Position numbers and translations under genes: made by a program
Notes under the pieces: generated by a model
What the model saw: only the letters and a program-made list of their open reading frames with translations
Databases searched by the model: none
Told to the model about the DNA's origin: nothing
Part shown: positions 12,446 to 24,655 of the stretch, piece by piece
Numbering within the stretch: the stretch's first letter is position 1
Layout of the letters: every line of letters begins with the position of its first letter
Origin: Prostheceraeus crozeri
Lineage: Eukaryota; Platyhelminthes; Polycladida; Euryleptidae
NCBI GenBank assembly: GCA_907163375.1
Contig: CAJQUW010008706.1
Span: forward strand, 248,001 to 312,000
DNA: 64,000 nt
Direction of reading: 5' to 3'

Positions 12446-13623
12446 ATCTTGCAGCAGTTGCAAATATAATAATAAAGGGATTTCCGATTACTGGTATCCG
12501 TCTTTTTCATAACAGCGTTTTTCGTTTACTTTCATTAAATATCTCAACTCCCAGATACTTCAGTACATAAAGTAATGAATTATTCCTATTGATTACCGTA
12601 ATTAGAATTTCTTCTTAACACGAGTATTCATTTTTAGTGTATAGCATCAAGTCTTCAATACATAGCCTACATATGCATTTGCAATAAACAAAAGCTTGCT
12701 AATTGTCTTGGTACGCCGTAAAACATTGTCCCATGCAAAGTCCCGGCTTTGATACGCATGCAGCTCAATGATTCGAGTATCCTCTCTAATGCTATTGCTG
12801 CAATAACACATTTTGCATCGTTTCGAAGGGCGTTGTTTGCAGTATGTCGATGACATTTTTTCAATGGGATATTGCAAGACCCCAGTTTTAATTGCTTTGG
12901 GCTCTGAAGGCTGTCATTTTTTAGGGAATCTGTGGGACTACTCCGGTAAAATGCCCAACTGCAAAGAGAGAGAAATCAACAGAAGTTACTTTGGAGTTTT
13001 TCTCTACCATCTTTCTTACAAACGTGGTCAAAAGTAATCTCTGCATGAGATGAACCAACAATGGCTCCTGAGTGTGTATGTACAATCGGCTGATGCGGTG
13101 TATTGGTCAGCTATTCCATCCACTTGATGGTTGTAGATTTCAATGACTCAGTTTTAACGTTGCCTGGTGTGCATCTTGTCTTTGGTGGACTTGCTTTCAT
13201 GGATTGACAGTGCAGTGCTAAAGAGCCGTTAAGATAGTCTGACGCACACCGTACGTCAAAGAAGCAGTGCAAAATAACTTCGATGAAATAATTTACAGCG
13301 TACCACCTTGACAAGAATATACATCTATCGTCTGTTTTACTGATTTCGTTCCTTGTAAGATCTAGCAACATTTACTTAGATCAATGCTTAAGTGTGACCA
13401 TCAGCATACAGCTGGTTTTCTATTCTAGTCCTCTTCACTCACAACCAGAAGTGAATTCATCATCGTCATCAAAGATTTTAAATTCTAATACCAAAAGTTT
13501 AATTTATAAGTAGAGCATTGTCTAAATTGTCGCATGCAAAATTATGAGGAAAATCATTTTGCTTGGATGCTTTGTCAAAACATGATTAAAGTCACAAAGA
13601 TTGCGACTGCAAGTTCGCCTGGG
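12446..13623. other. No gene recognised
   Basis: AT-rich sequence with only short open frames (the longest 86 codons at 13111-13371, minus). None has recognisable motifs. The LINE fades out at about 12445 without a clear target duplication. Confidence 0.5.
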
Positions 13624-14003
13624 CATTGAATAGAAAATGTCCTTAGATTTGAACAATTTAAGCACAATAATTCCTTGGCAGCCTCATGCAGTGCGTTTCG
13701 CCCTAAAAGGGCTCGTCAGTGCAGCTCGGAAATGGCCCAAACTAGCTTAAGATATCTAGAGTGGCTGAACAGGCACTCTGCAATCTTAATGATTATCAGC
13801 TGCACGGCAAGGCCAGGATTAACAAACGCAGAGCAGCCTGTTGTCCTTCATCAGCTTGTTCAGCCATTCTAGATATTTTAAGCTAGTTTGGCTATTCCAA
13901 GCTGTACTGACGAGCCCTTTTAGGGCGAAGCGCAGCATCTGCGGCTGCCAAGGAATTATTGTGCTTTAATTGTTCAAGTCTGAGTATAGCTTTCTATTCA
14001 ATG
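13624..14003. repeat. Long-arm foldback element (~150-bp arms)
   Basis: The left arm (13624-13775, starting CATTGAATAGAAA) and right arm (13852-14003, ending TTTCTATTCAATG) are imperfect reverse complements over about 150 bp. Both contain GCACAATAATTCCTTGGCAG and CCCTAAAAGGGCTCGTCAGT or close versions. The centre is ~75 bp. There is no coding capacity. It would form a cruciform in DNA or a long hairpin in RNA. Confidence 0.85.
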
Positions 14004-16960
14004 ATCGCAGTGTGTCTGGAACTTCTTTAAAGTTTTATTTTTTACTTCAAGTGACAAGATGATCGAGTTGGTTAAAACTGATATAAATGCAGGGAAGAAC
14101 ATCCACCCAATGTATTCAACTTCAGGCTTCAGGTATATTGATTCATTGAACCATCAAAATCAGATGTGTACCCATCCCCGGGTCTGCCGACGCCAAATAG
14201 CCCGGTCTTAATATTTTTAAGGACTATAATTAAATGCACTAAATATTAGCATTATAGTGTCTCATGCCATAAAATTGCGAAAATCTTCATAAGTTCACAA
14301 TTAATTCACTTCATAATTATGAAAATATATTCTTCATAAGGTCAAGTTCACTGTAAATGTAGGTGCTGAAATCATGTGTTCCGGAGAACAGTGTACAAAC
14401 GGTCAAAATGCATGCGTACAAAAATGTGTTACAATATAGTGCGTATATCAATCACATCAATGAGTAGAAAATAATATGCGCGCAAATGATCCTGCAATGG
14501 GGTGAAACCACAGGGATAAATTGCCTTGCTGCGTGCTTGAGTCTAGAGATGACTTTCCTCAATACTGATGGTCATGAACAGAACTACATGTAGTTTCGAG
14601 GGCAAGAAGATAAATTTTCCATTTATCGTTATGTAAATTCAAGTCTGAATTCTAACGAGCGAGAAGATTGACGCCACATTCAGCGTACACAGTCAATAGA
14701 TTAAGATCATAAATAGTCGAACAGTGTGAATACATGTATACTTTCATTTGACAAATTTATCACTAAGAAAAATTGAGTCAAAGATGCGTACTTTTCACTT
14801 GACAGGCCTGCCGTCAATCTGACCGCTTAAGTTCGTGGGTTTTCAGATAACAGTAGCTGCTGCTTCTGCAATGCGCGCGCTTGGCCAATCACACAAGCCA
14901 ACGAGAGACGAATATTTATGTCAATCTCTTTTGCTTACTGATATTGCATACAATGGATGTGATGCAATTATGTCCGCTCTAGACTAACCCACACGCAAAA
15001 GAATCCATCTCTGTGGCTGAAACCCAAAAACTTCTGAAGTGTTTCTAAAAAGGTTTACAACGGTGGTTATGTCTGACAGATTGATGCCAAATTTTGCGGC
15101 ACTTTGTTAGGTCTCATTCTCTGAAACAGGATTAGATCATCAACAAACTCCATTTGTGATTCATTCTGCCATACATTTTGAAATTCCTTGGAATTCCGTG
15201 GTTTTGACAGACCATTAAGCATTAAATGAAGCTGCTATCAGTCCAATCAGTCCAGCCTTGACGTCATGATGTTCAATGTAATATGTTGAGTTTTTATAAA
15301 ATTGCGGCATTTCACTTGTTGAGTTATCATGTGATCTCAAAGCACACAGTAAATTAGGGCGTCCACACCAAGTATATGGAATTAACTGCTGCCTAGTCTG
15401 TAACCGAATCACCTGTGGTCTGCATTTTCTTCAGTGAATTACACGTTGTTGATAAAGTGAATTCTTTGAAACTGCAATAGGCACATCACTTCAGATAATG
15501 CATGGTTTTTCATTTATAACGCCTTCCACGAATTTGCCACCCATGAAAAGCGTTGACCCACCATCGAGCAAATGGGAAGAAATTGATAAAGGCAGGTAAA
15601 CATGATTAAGAAAATTGAGAGTAAAGCAGAAATAGTCGAAATCGCCACCGAAAACAACAAATAAATATGGAGCAGTCATGCAAGGTTCTGCTTCACTATT
15701 TGCACAAAGCGAGATATCAATTTTATATGGGAATACTTTTCTATTGAAAATATGCAACTCTATTAATAGCATTTCTTACCGATTTTTGCGCTATCATTAA
15801 CAGAGGCTGAAGTAAGAAAACATTGTTTACATACAGTGAAGTCTAGAATGTCTCACTGGTGTTGCTCCTTATCAATCAGTAGCAACAGAAAATTCGCTTA
15901 ATTATGTTAATCTGACCATTTAGCAGAAATAATGCAATAATAGACCTTAGAACTGCATGTCTTCTGATAAGCCTACTCTTATATATATATATATATATAT
16001 ATATAAATATTAATGCTCTTATACGATCTTGCACCTTACATTTATCAACACACTTTTCATGATGTTTTGCATCCACTAAACTACCAACTTCAACAGATAT
16101 TAGACATGTTGCTTTTACGTGGGAGCCAGTTCATTCATTGCAATTTTGCAGTTCTGGCAGGATAATGTAGAGATAGGAGACCATCCGAATTATAATTGTT
16201 CAATAAAATATACAAGGTAGCTTTGAAAATGAGCTTGCTAGTCATTGATTCAGATTTTCACATCAGTAAATGCACCAAATTAATAAATTTTAGCATAAGT
16301 CGACTTCTTGTGACCCAAATGAACGGAGTGTTTATTAAGTAAATTTCTGCCGCCAAGAATGATCGGTCTAATTTTCTGGCGGCAGAATTTTAAATAACGA
16401 ACAGTCCCTATATCACTTTAAAGAATTGCCAGCGATGTGATTCATCAAAATTCTGACTTGGTTTAACAGTTTAACTGGTCTTCTGAGTGATCACACAGAG
16501 AACTAACTAATTGTTGCTATAAATGTCCATACATTGAATTCCGAATGCGCAACACAATATACCTTATCATCCAATCAAATTTATGGACAGACATTCAGGG
16601 ATAATTTGAGACATGTTGAAAGTAGGCCTATAGTTATCATGGGCATTTGTGACCAGCAAATTTCGAGGTAAATATTGTAATGTTGATCGATCGCTTATCA
16701 AATTTCAACAATGCCAAATGCTTAGTTCATCAATGAATGTATTCAAAATGATAGAAAATTAAAGTGAAGCATTAAAAACATGATCGAGTGAAACGTCAAC
16801 TTAACAGCTTTGCTTCTATATCTCAATTTATCTTGAAGAATCTTTACAGCCTCCTCATCAAGTAATATTGACATCTGTCACACACACCCTCGGCACTCCT
16901 TCATCATTTTCTGAACAGTTTTGAAGCCTCAGCTTCACGCCATTGTTTCTAACTTATCAT
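14004..16960. other. Intergenic, no gene recognised; one AT microsatellite
   Basis: Only short open frames without motifs are present (longest 93 codons, 15491-15772, minus). An (AT)n run lies at 15979-16005. The receptor exon begins just to the right. Confidence 0.5.
15979..16005. repeat. (AT)n microsatellite
   Basis: Uninterrupted TA dinucleotide run of about 27 bases. Confidence 0.95.
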
Positions 16961-17331
16961 TTAAGTGGTGCGAAAGTTGACAGGTATCACAGGTCTGCTA
17001 TAGCACTTGCCGAAAAGATAGGCGAAAGCGAAGATGACTAGAAGTGATGTAATCAACAGTCCGAATCGGTCATTGATGCAGCCCATCTCATGCCACGTTC
17101 GTAGCGGGTCACGAGTTTCCTTGGTTCGCTCAGTTGACTCAGTTTCTTCTTCCTCAACATAAACTGTTCTTCCACGGCATCGCATGCAGCAGATAGGAGC
17201 CATTATTCGGAAGTAGATAAATGTGAGAGGTCGGGGAACTTGGGAGCGCCGACACATATATAGATTGATGGAAATCGTCTGGAATAATTCAGTCAAAACA
17301 CATGAGCCGAGGAGGACAGCGTAGACTTGAC
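16961..17331 (-). CDS. Nicotinic-receptor-like Cys-loop channel subunit, last exon
   Basis: This is the 3'-terminal exon of the gene whose preceding exon is at 20124-20778. A polypyrimidine-AG acceptor ends at 17332, and the phase (one base from the previous exon plus two here) joins the two exons in frame exactly at the TM2-TM3 linker. It encodes TM3 (VYAVLLGSCVLTELFQTISI), a short cytoplasmic loop with an acidic run (YVEEEETESTERTKE), TM4 (FGLLITSLLVIFAFAYLFGK) and the stop. The TM3-TM4 loop is short for a nicotinic subunit. It acts as part of a pentameric ligand-gated ion channel in the plasma membrane. Ligand and ion selectivity cannot be read from this exon. Confidence 0.82.
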
Positions 17332-20123
17332 CTGGAAAGGAATAAGATATGCTTCCGATAAAGAATGAAATCTGAAGTGAATAATCTCGAGAATCTAGTA
17401 AGAATATGGTTTCACAAATATATTCTATAAAGGACAACATTGACTCACTTTACTAACAAGCAATTGGGGTGACATGTTGTGACTGTATTGATTCATGGTC
17501 CTTACATGGAAGAGGTTTGAAAACTCTTCATATAAGTTCAGATATTCGTCATATAAGATTTCTGAATGATTAATTAGCGTCAAACGCCATAAAGCACATT
17601 TCTGTTAAAAATAAATAGTGTAGAAAGAGCACAATTATTTAGACTTCTAGTCGATTGTACCAACGAAATTCTATGACATGATATTTTCAAAATTGATGTA
17701 CAAGAATGCATGTTCAGTTATTCAGATGAAAATAAAAATAAACAGTTTCAACTATTTCATGTAGTAAAACACGCCGCGTGATCATTTAATCTTCATTATT
17801 ACTTATGAGTTAAAGCGTTTCACTGAAAACATTGTGTAAAATCGATGTGCTCCATTTATATTCCAAATTTATATTTGACATTATAATTCATGTATTACCG
17901 ATTAACACTGCGAAGTTTTAATGAGTTAGAACATGCGAAAAACACAAATGAAAACCCAACACCAGGTTGTTATAAGGGCTTGGGTTGGGCTACCCGACCA
18001 AGCGGCTTGGGTTTTGTTTGAGTTAGCAACCCAAGAAAGAATTGTGATGACCCAAGGCTAAAATGATGCAAAATTCTAGCTACCATAGGCCCATACCATT
18101 ATTATAGGCCTATACCATACATTAATTATGATATATAAGCCTACGCATTAACCTAGTTGTACAGTAACCGGGTCATGCACTGGCACTGTATCTAGGCCTA
18201 TTTAGAACATGTGTTTAGGCTATGGGCAACCGGTGGCCTATGCATGGGCTTGCGAATCAGACTTAGGTTCTGTATCACCCCACCAAGCCAAGCGAAATGG
18301 ATTTTTCGTCCATATAGTTGCGCCTAATGAATCGTGTTTATAGTATAAATCGCAGGCTGTAGCAAAAGGCGACCGTCATGATGTTGCATTTTTTAAGTCT
18401 AGCTTACCTTCCCGATAACTAGCCTAGGCCTACATTACAGGCTACGACTTACTAATTCATTGATTCTTGATAAGTTTATGAATAATGTCGTGGGTTGGGA
18501 CTTATTATGCACAGACATTATCTACGATGAAGATGAAGGTTGTACCAGCACAGTGTACATGTACATGTAGGCATAGCCTAGATATTTTGGGCATATCTAT
18601 CAATTGGCCTCATATTAGTTGTCTTTTGTTGTATACCTGTATTTAGTTCACTGATGAATCGAAACTCATGCCTACCTAGGTAGGCCTACATGTATGCTCA
18701 AACAATACGTAGTCTAACTACTTAATTAGGCTCAGACTATATATTAATTAGGTATTGTCTGCTGCATAAAGTATCAGCTTACGTGTGTACCTTTAGTTTT
18801 TTATATGCTTGCTTAATAAGTTATATACGCCACTACTGTATGATTAGTTCAGCCTCATCGTAAAAATGTGCAGTATAGGCTATACAGTACACTGTAGTAC
18901 ATGATAAGCCTAAGCTACATGCTGGATATTATCACAAAACAAAAACTTCAATTATGTGCTTGCACAGACTTACAGCAGAAGTTTTACTTCGTCCTTTAGA
19001 GGTGGGCTTGGATCAAGCTTGGGTTTGACATCCAAGCCTTGGGTCCAAAACCCAAGCAACCCCAAGCAAACCTAAGCAGCAAACTTGCCCAACACATTCA
19101 AGCTGCACTGTAAGCTGTAATCAGTCAAATACCACACAATTTATCAGTCATAATGATCAGACAATATGAGACAATTATCGGTCAAAATATCAGACAATGC
19201 TGTCCACTTTTTTTTATAGATATTGTCTCTGAAAAGGTTTAACACCAGGTACTTGTATCTAGACACTCCTCATCACGTTTGTTCTAAATCTGTTCCAATC
19301 ACTCACACTGGCACTCTTGCATGCACAGTATGAACTACTTTGGTACCTTGTAAGTTGTCTTTCATTTTAACGAAAATAACTTTGGGGAAATAAATTGTAA
19401 AAACAAAATTAAAAGATGGTATCAATATGTCGAACATCAAGACATATTATTGCCATGCATCTAGGTCTATAAAACCCCACTTGTTTTAAACATAGGATAT
19501 TCTTATAACTGAAAATTATCAAGGATGACATCCAATTTTGATAAAGGTGCATATATTAGTCATATTAAGTAGCATGATATGCAGTAAACGCAATAAAATA
19601 AATTTGTCCGTGCGATGAGACAATGATTGTCTGATAGCATCAGCCAAAATACTGATTTGGCTGACACATTGTCTGTTAAGTGATTGCTTACGCTTTACAT
19701 AATTATGAATTTTGTATCTCTATGCGCTTCAGAGCACGGTTAAGGTTAGGATAAGATTGGAAGCTTAAGTTTTCTACATTATTCACGGTATGCAAATCTT
19801 TAATCTCTGACAAGTAAAAGCAGTCAGCAACTACAAGAAAAATGTAGTTGAAAAGTCATGCCATGATGATCGGATAAGTTGCTCATGTCGATTATTATCT
19901 TTCTTTCTGATAAATGTAATAATTGCTATTTCAATGCATTTTTCTATTAGAAATCATCAATTCATTTATTTCAAATAAATAAAGCATGAGCATTTACAAT
20001 ATTCAGGAGAAACGATTGCTCAGAAATTAAGAAGACGCTCTAGTAGAGGATAAATGAAGAATTTCCTACAATTAACTATATTATGATAAATGATATCCCC
20101 GCATGATTCCATGTGACACTCAC
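17332..20123 (-). other. Intron of the Cys-loop receptor gene
   Basis: A GTGAGT donor directly follows the upstream exon (reading minus at 20123) and an AG acceptor precedes the last exon. The ~2.8-kb intron contains a repeat with many CCCAAGC/GCTTGGG words at its two ends (about 17950-18060 and 19005-19090) and palindromic TACATGTAGGCCTA-type words. No open frame is supported inside it. Confidence 0.75.
17950..19090. repeat. Possible non-autonomous element with GCTTGGGTT-rich ends
   Basis: Clusters of GCTTGGGTT and its complement AACCCAAGC occur at 17965-18055 and again at 19005-19085, in mixed orientation, separated by ~950 bp of AT-rich DNA. A clean terminal inverted repeat or target duplication is not evident, so element boundaries are approximate. 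Confidence 0.35.
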
Positions 20124-20778
20124 CCAGAACCGGAACTTCTGACGCCTTTGGTAATGACCGCTCTAACAGGAGCATGTAGATGTTGAAAGATAGGAAAGTA
20201 GAGACGGGGATGAGCAGTTTTGGATTACATTGAGTTGGAGGAATTACGTGAGGCAGAAGAACAACGACGGATAATAGAAGGGATGGTAAAATAATGGTTA
20301 GGAAGTAGAAAGCATGATTTCTGTACATCAAGAGACAGAGGTGATAAGCAGGCACAGATATCTGAGTTCCGTTTGGATGGTACAGCTTCTCCTGCATAGC
20401 TTTTTGATTGGTTGCAAGAAGAGTCCATTCTTCACCTACACTCCTCGAAGTCGGATGAGAAACACTTTTCATTGGCTTTGGGACAACAAAGTCTCGATAT
20501 GCGATCGATGGCGAGAATGACAATGAGCAGAGCTGAATATCTTTCGGGAAAAATTCTACATCCACTTCACATGCGACGCTCACTTTGACAATTCTCTCAA
20601 GGACGACTTCACCGTTGAATCGCATGTGTACAGATTCCCAAGTAGACATTGCAGAACGAAGACTGAAATCTGTTGAAGTAGAGAGACTCAAGTCCGGAAT
20701 CCAAATCTTCGTCACAGGCATTACGATATAGTCGGGACCAGAAGATGCGGGCCATTTGAAGCGTTCATCTAGCCATGA
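20124..20778 (-). CDS. Nicotinic-receptor-like Cys-loop channel subunit, ligand-binding and TM1-TM2 exon
   Basis: This internal exon runs from an AG acceptor (reading minus, exon starts 20778 with SWLDERFKWP) to a GTGAGT donor after VPVLG. It encodes the block MPVTKIWIPDLSL, the signature Cys-loop (CEVDVEFFPKDIQLC, 13 residues between the cysteines), an N-glycosylation-type NGT, TM1 (HAFYFLTIILPSLLLSVVVL) and a TM2-like segment. The C-loop region (about residues ATNQKAMQEKLY) has no vicinal cysteine pair, so this is not an alpha-type subunit. The intracellular TM1-TM2 turn (PPTQCNPKL) lacks the usual glutamate of cation-selective channels. The 5' exons, with signal peptide and the first part of the ligand-binding domain, were not found in the window. 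Confidence 0.85.
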
Positions 20779-22682
20779 CTGTAAACAAGAAGTCAGAAGT
20801 TAGAGCGATTTTATAACGCAAACTCACACACAGTTTTTAGAGAAGGTTGTCTGTTCTTTGTAAGTGCAAGAGAATGAATTTTCCTTAATTAGGAAATGAA
20901 AAAACTCCTACTAGAAGTGTGGACTTCAAGTTCACTCCTCCGCGCTGTGAAAGTTGAGCCTTAGACTTGGTACAAAATTGATTCAAATATGACCATAGAT
21001 TCATATATCTACACTTTCTCTCGGTCAAAATGTTTTTTAAATTGATTCAATAGAGCCGACTTGATAGAATGGTTTCAATGCTTTAGAAAATCCAAAAGTA
21101 CGTTAAACACACGGTCTTAGTTAAATAGTCGTCATCTATGGCACGCACACAATGAAGGGCCATAACCTTTGTCTTGGGTACACCAAGACTAAGATCAATT
21201 TTGGGGACACTCCTAAAAGCATGGTAACTATCAAGACAATTCTTGAGTGCACCCAGGACCCAAGGATTAACACCTGTCTAGTGAATTACGAGTAATTACA
21301 AGCCTACATTTCTAATGATTTGTTTTGAAAACTTCGGCTCAGATCGATGCTATTCAAAATTGTTGAATTGTTATGCATGCATGCGTTGTTATTGTGTCAT
21401 ACAGTGACTTACAAGTAAGTGCATATAACGTACGAATGTCACATTTACATAATCGTCATTTATTTGCTTTTGGGTACTTTTATTCTCCCCCCCCCACATT
21501 TTCCAATTTTTCCAAATTCATCAAATTTCGTCAAACTTAATCATATTGGATTTAGAAAAGACTTGATCTGTCACTGAGTGATAGCACAACACCACTGAGA
21601 AGTCTTACTTAAATCCTGGGATGAAGGATTGGTGCCTTGGATTCTCAGTTTAAATACAAGGTACAGCTGTGATCATGAACTTCGTGGGATTGTTCTCTAC
21701 AATAAGCGACAAAGCAAGTGTTGTGAATTTTCTGCAAACCAGAGGAACTTTACACACTTAACGCTTTTGCGACGGTGTTGAGGCCAAAGATTGGATGAGA
21801 CTGCACTTAGGAGCAAGAGAAGATCGTTGACTATGCAACACTCGCGGGTGTCAACAGCAAAAATGTGGGGGAAGAATAGAAGTACCAAATTGAAATCAAT
21901 CAAAAGTCACACTAGAATAGTTAATCACGAATCACAAAGTTGTCGTCATCGTTGAGCAAAAGCTCGATCACATGATATTGTAAGTTGTACATGCTACGCA
22001 ATCTGAAACCTGCTTCACGTCCATTGGTTGGATGATAATAAATCCGTGCGAGCTTTGTGGCTTCCAAGCGGTATATTCCGGTACTGAGTCAGCATGTTCT
22101 TAACCATCTGGGCCTCTACCCATACAATTGCTGCGCGTGCGTAACTCAGCATAAGATGCATGTGCAAATGTTGTAGCTAGGCCCATCCATTGCACACCAT
22201 TTGAATTTTGGTGTAGCTAAAATGATCTCAATATCATTTTCAGGGATTAGTTTCCAAATCCAAAATTTTCTTCATAGTACAATTAATATTTCTTCAGAAT
22301 GAGTGCATAATATTCATTTTGAAAGCATAAGATTTCACTAGATATCGATGTCAAACAGTTGTCACATGAATTGTGTAAATGAATGACAGACGTTTCTGTC
22401 TTGAGAACATGGACAAGTCACAATTCCCTTGATATTCAACAAGCAGATGGCGGAGGCAAGAAACTCAATGGAGACTCATCGCTGGTGTAGCTCCAAGTTA
22501 GAGCTGCAAAATGCAAAAAAGTCTGGCTAAGAAAACCGTCCCCGCCGTTATCACAGCTTCTTGTCCGTCTAGGCCGGCATTGATTTTAACGGAAGCATCG
22601 ACACTACAGTTCCGTCAAAGCGTGGAAAAAATTAGGTGAACTCTGATTTAATCAGCGGAGAGAGTCTTATCAAACAATATGG
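20779..22682. other. No gene recognised; expected location of further receptor introns or exons
   Basis: The receptor needs upstream exons on the minus strand, but no open segment with receptor motifs and splice sites could be identified here. A short hydrophobic open frame at 21697-21903 (minus) has no supporting motif. Confidence 0.4.
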
Positions 22683-22704
22683 TTCAGCCATCCTACACGA
22701 ACGC

Positions 22705-22948
22705 GACAGGACCAGAAACCCAACCCGAATGTGACCGGACCAGAAACCTGACCCGAACGTGACCGGACCAGAAACCTTCCTCGAATGAGACCGGACCAGA
22801 AACCTGACTGAAATAAGACCGGATCGGAAACCTGACCCGAATGCGACCGGACCAGAAACCTTCCTCGAATGAGACCGGACCAGAAGCCTGACTGAAATAA
22901 GACCGGATCAGAAACCTGACCCGAATGCGACCCGACCCCGATCGGACC
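22705..22948. repeat. 28-bp minisatellite with an 84-bp higher-order period
   Basis: Eight units of 28 bp start at 22705, 22733, 22761, 22789, 22817, 22845, 22873 and 22901, each beginning GACCGGACCAGAAACC or a close variant. The last 12 bases follow three types (CTGACCCGAATG, CTTCCTCGAATG, CTGACTGAAATA) that recur in order, giving a three-unit 84-bp superperiod. The long open frames across it (both minus) are by-products of the repeat, because 84 is divisible by three. Confidence 0.9.
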
Positions 22949-23061
22949 AATGTGCTTAGATAGCCCGGGTTCTACAATTTTGAACAATTCAGAACAATTT
23001 TGAAGTCTGGTCGGAGTATCTCTTGTCATAAACCCGAGAAACCCCGAAGAACCCTAACTCG

Positions 23062-24655
23062 GATTTATAATAATAATAATAATACTTTATTCGTCAGTTA
23101 CAAAGGGCGGTAATGACAGAGGCGGGGTGACAATATCATGAGTACATCGAAAATTTCACAAAACTGTTATTATACAAAGCAAGTCGCCTATTCAAAGGTC
23201 GTAAAATCCGTGAATGTCTCACACCACTTTGGTTTTTTCTCAATACAAAAAATTCCGATAAGGGATGATTTTCTTTCGCACATGAAATCTTTTTTATAAT
23301 CCTAATACAAGTCTTGTCAAGTCTGCTTTGCAGACTGGGAATGTCATTGACTTTTGCCCATCTTTGGGCAACACGATCTAGCTGAACAAGTTTTTTCAAG
23401 TTTGTCTTTGAAACATTACAAATGGCTGGCCAGCAAAAAGACATGTGACAATACACAAGAGACGTATAAGCCTGCCAAACAACACTGCCGCGGTTAGAAT
23501 TACATTTCAGGTGTTTTACTATTGACATTGCCCGACAGCACCTATTATACAGTTCGCTAAACTGTTTATCCCATTTCGCATCAAATGAAAAAAATACTCC
23601 CAATATTTTCAAATTTTCAACCTCTTCAATACATGCGTTATTGATATAAATAGGAGAGACAGTGGGATTACAGTTTGTTCGAGAAATAGTCATACACTTC
23701 GTTTTATCAACATTTACTACAAGCTTTCTATCAGACACCCACTTTGTGAAAACATCGACATCACTCTGAAAGCAATCAGAACACTTCAGCTCATTGAGAT
23801 AGATCAGAGTCATATCATCCGCATATGCAATGATTTTCGTTTCACGTAGTTGTGAAAGGTCATCTATCAAGGTAACAAAGAGCAGTGGTCCCAAGATTGA
23901 GCCTTGTGGGACACCACTGGTGACAGGCTTCCATGGAGTAACAACATTACTAGTGATGACACGTTGAAAACGATTAGCTAAAAAATCACGAATAACTTTA
24001 AGGACAAATGTATTACAACCAAAGTTATCACTGAGAACCTTCAAAAGAGTAGCATGGCTCACGGTGTCAAAGGCCTTACGAAAATCAACGGCAAGGACTC
24101 TAGCATAATGTGAAGAACTTTTTGAAATGTGTTGAAGAATTGACAGTCTGATGGCAATCACAGCATTCGTGCAACCACCATTGCAGGGATAAAACCGAAT
24201 TGTTGGAGATTAAGGCCATGGTTCATGGAAGGGAGGAGAATACGATCTCTTATGAGCCTTTCTAAGACTTTACTAAGGAACGGGAGGATAGAGATTGGGC
24301 GATAATCAGTTTTGCCTTTTGGATGAGGCAAAATGTTATCACACTTCCAGAAATCAGGAAATACACCAGACTGAAGACAGCGATTATAAATTATCGTAAG
24401 AGGAGCTGCCAATTCGTCAACAAAGGATCTAATGAAGTAGCCTGGAATACCGTCAGCACCAATCGAATTGGATTTACGTTGCCTTATCATAGACACTACT
24501 TCTTCCTCGGTGGTAGGTGTGAAATAAGGACAAATTCTATGATCGTCGTAAGATTCAGGTAGGTCGGGGGGAGTGAAAGTCGAAAAAAACTTATCATTCA
24601 GATCGTGAACTTGAGCACACCGATTTTGTACATCTGTCACAAATGATGCACCTTT
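23062..24655 (-). mobile_element. Second 5'-truncated LINE with reverse transcriptase
   Basis: Two minus-strand open frames, 24158-24640 and 23136-24161, cover one RT split by a one-base frame offset near 24175. The first holds the N-terminal RT blocks (DGIPGYFIRSF, DYRPISILPFLSKVLE). The second holds the palm block VDFRKAFDTVSH, GVPQGSILGPLLFV, the catalytic AYADDMT box (about 23820), LVVNVDKTKCM and a C-terminal thumb region. The 3' end carries an (ATT)n-type tail at 23067-23086. The sequence differs from the LINE at 10.5-12.4 kb, so this is a separate family of the CR1/L2-like group. The endonuclease part is absent. Confidence 0.88.

Noticed and set aside
15491-15772. 93-codon minus frame near the receptor gene, considered as an extra exon
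   Set aside because: It lies downstream of the receptor's terminal exon, has no receptor motifs and lacks convincing splice sites.
22670-23029. Long open frames (119 and 85 codons, minus) with repeated FWSGLIRGRF-like text
   Set aside because: They are translations of the 28-bp minisatellite, whose 84-bp superperiod keeps frames open. No gene signal.
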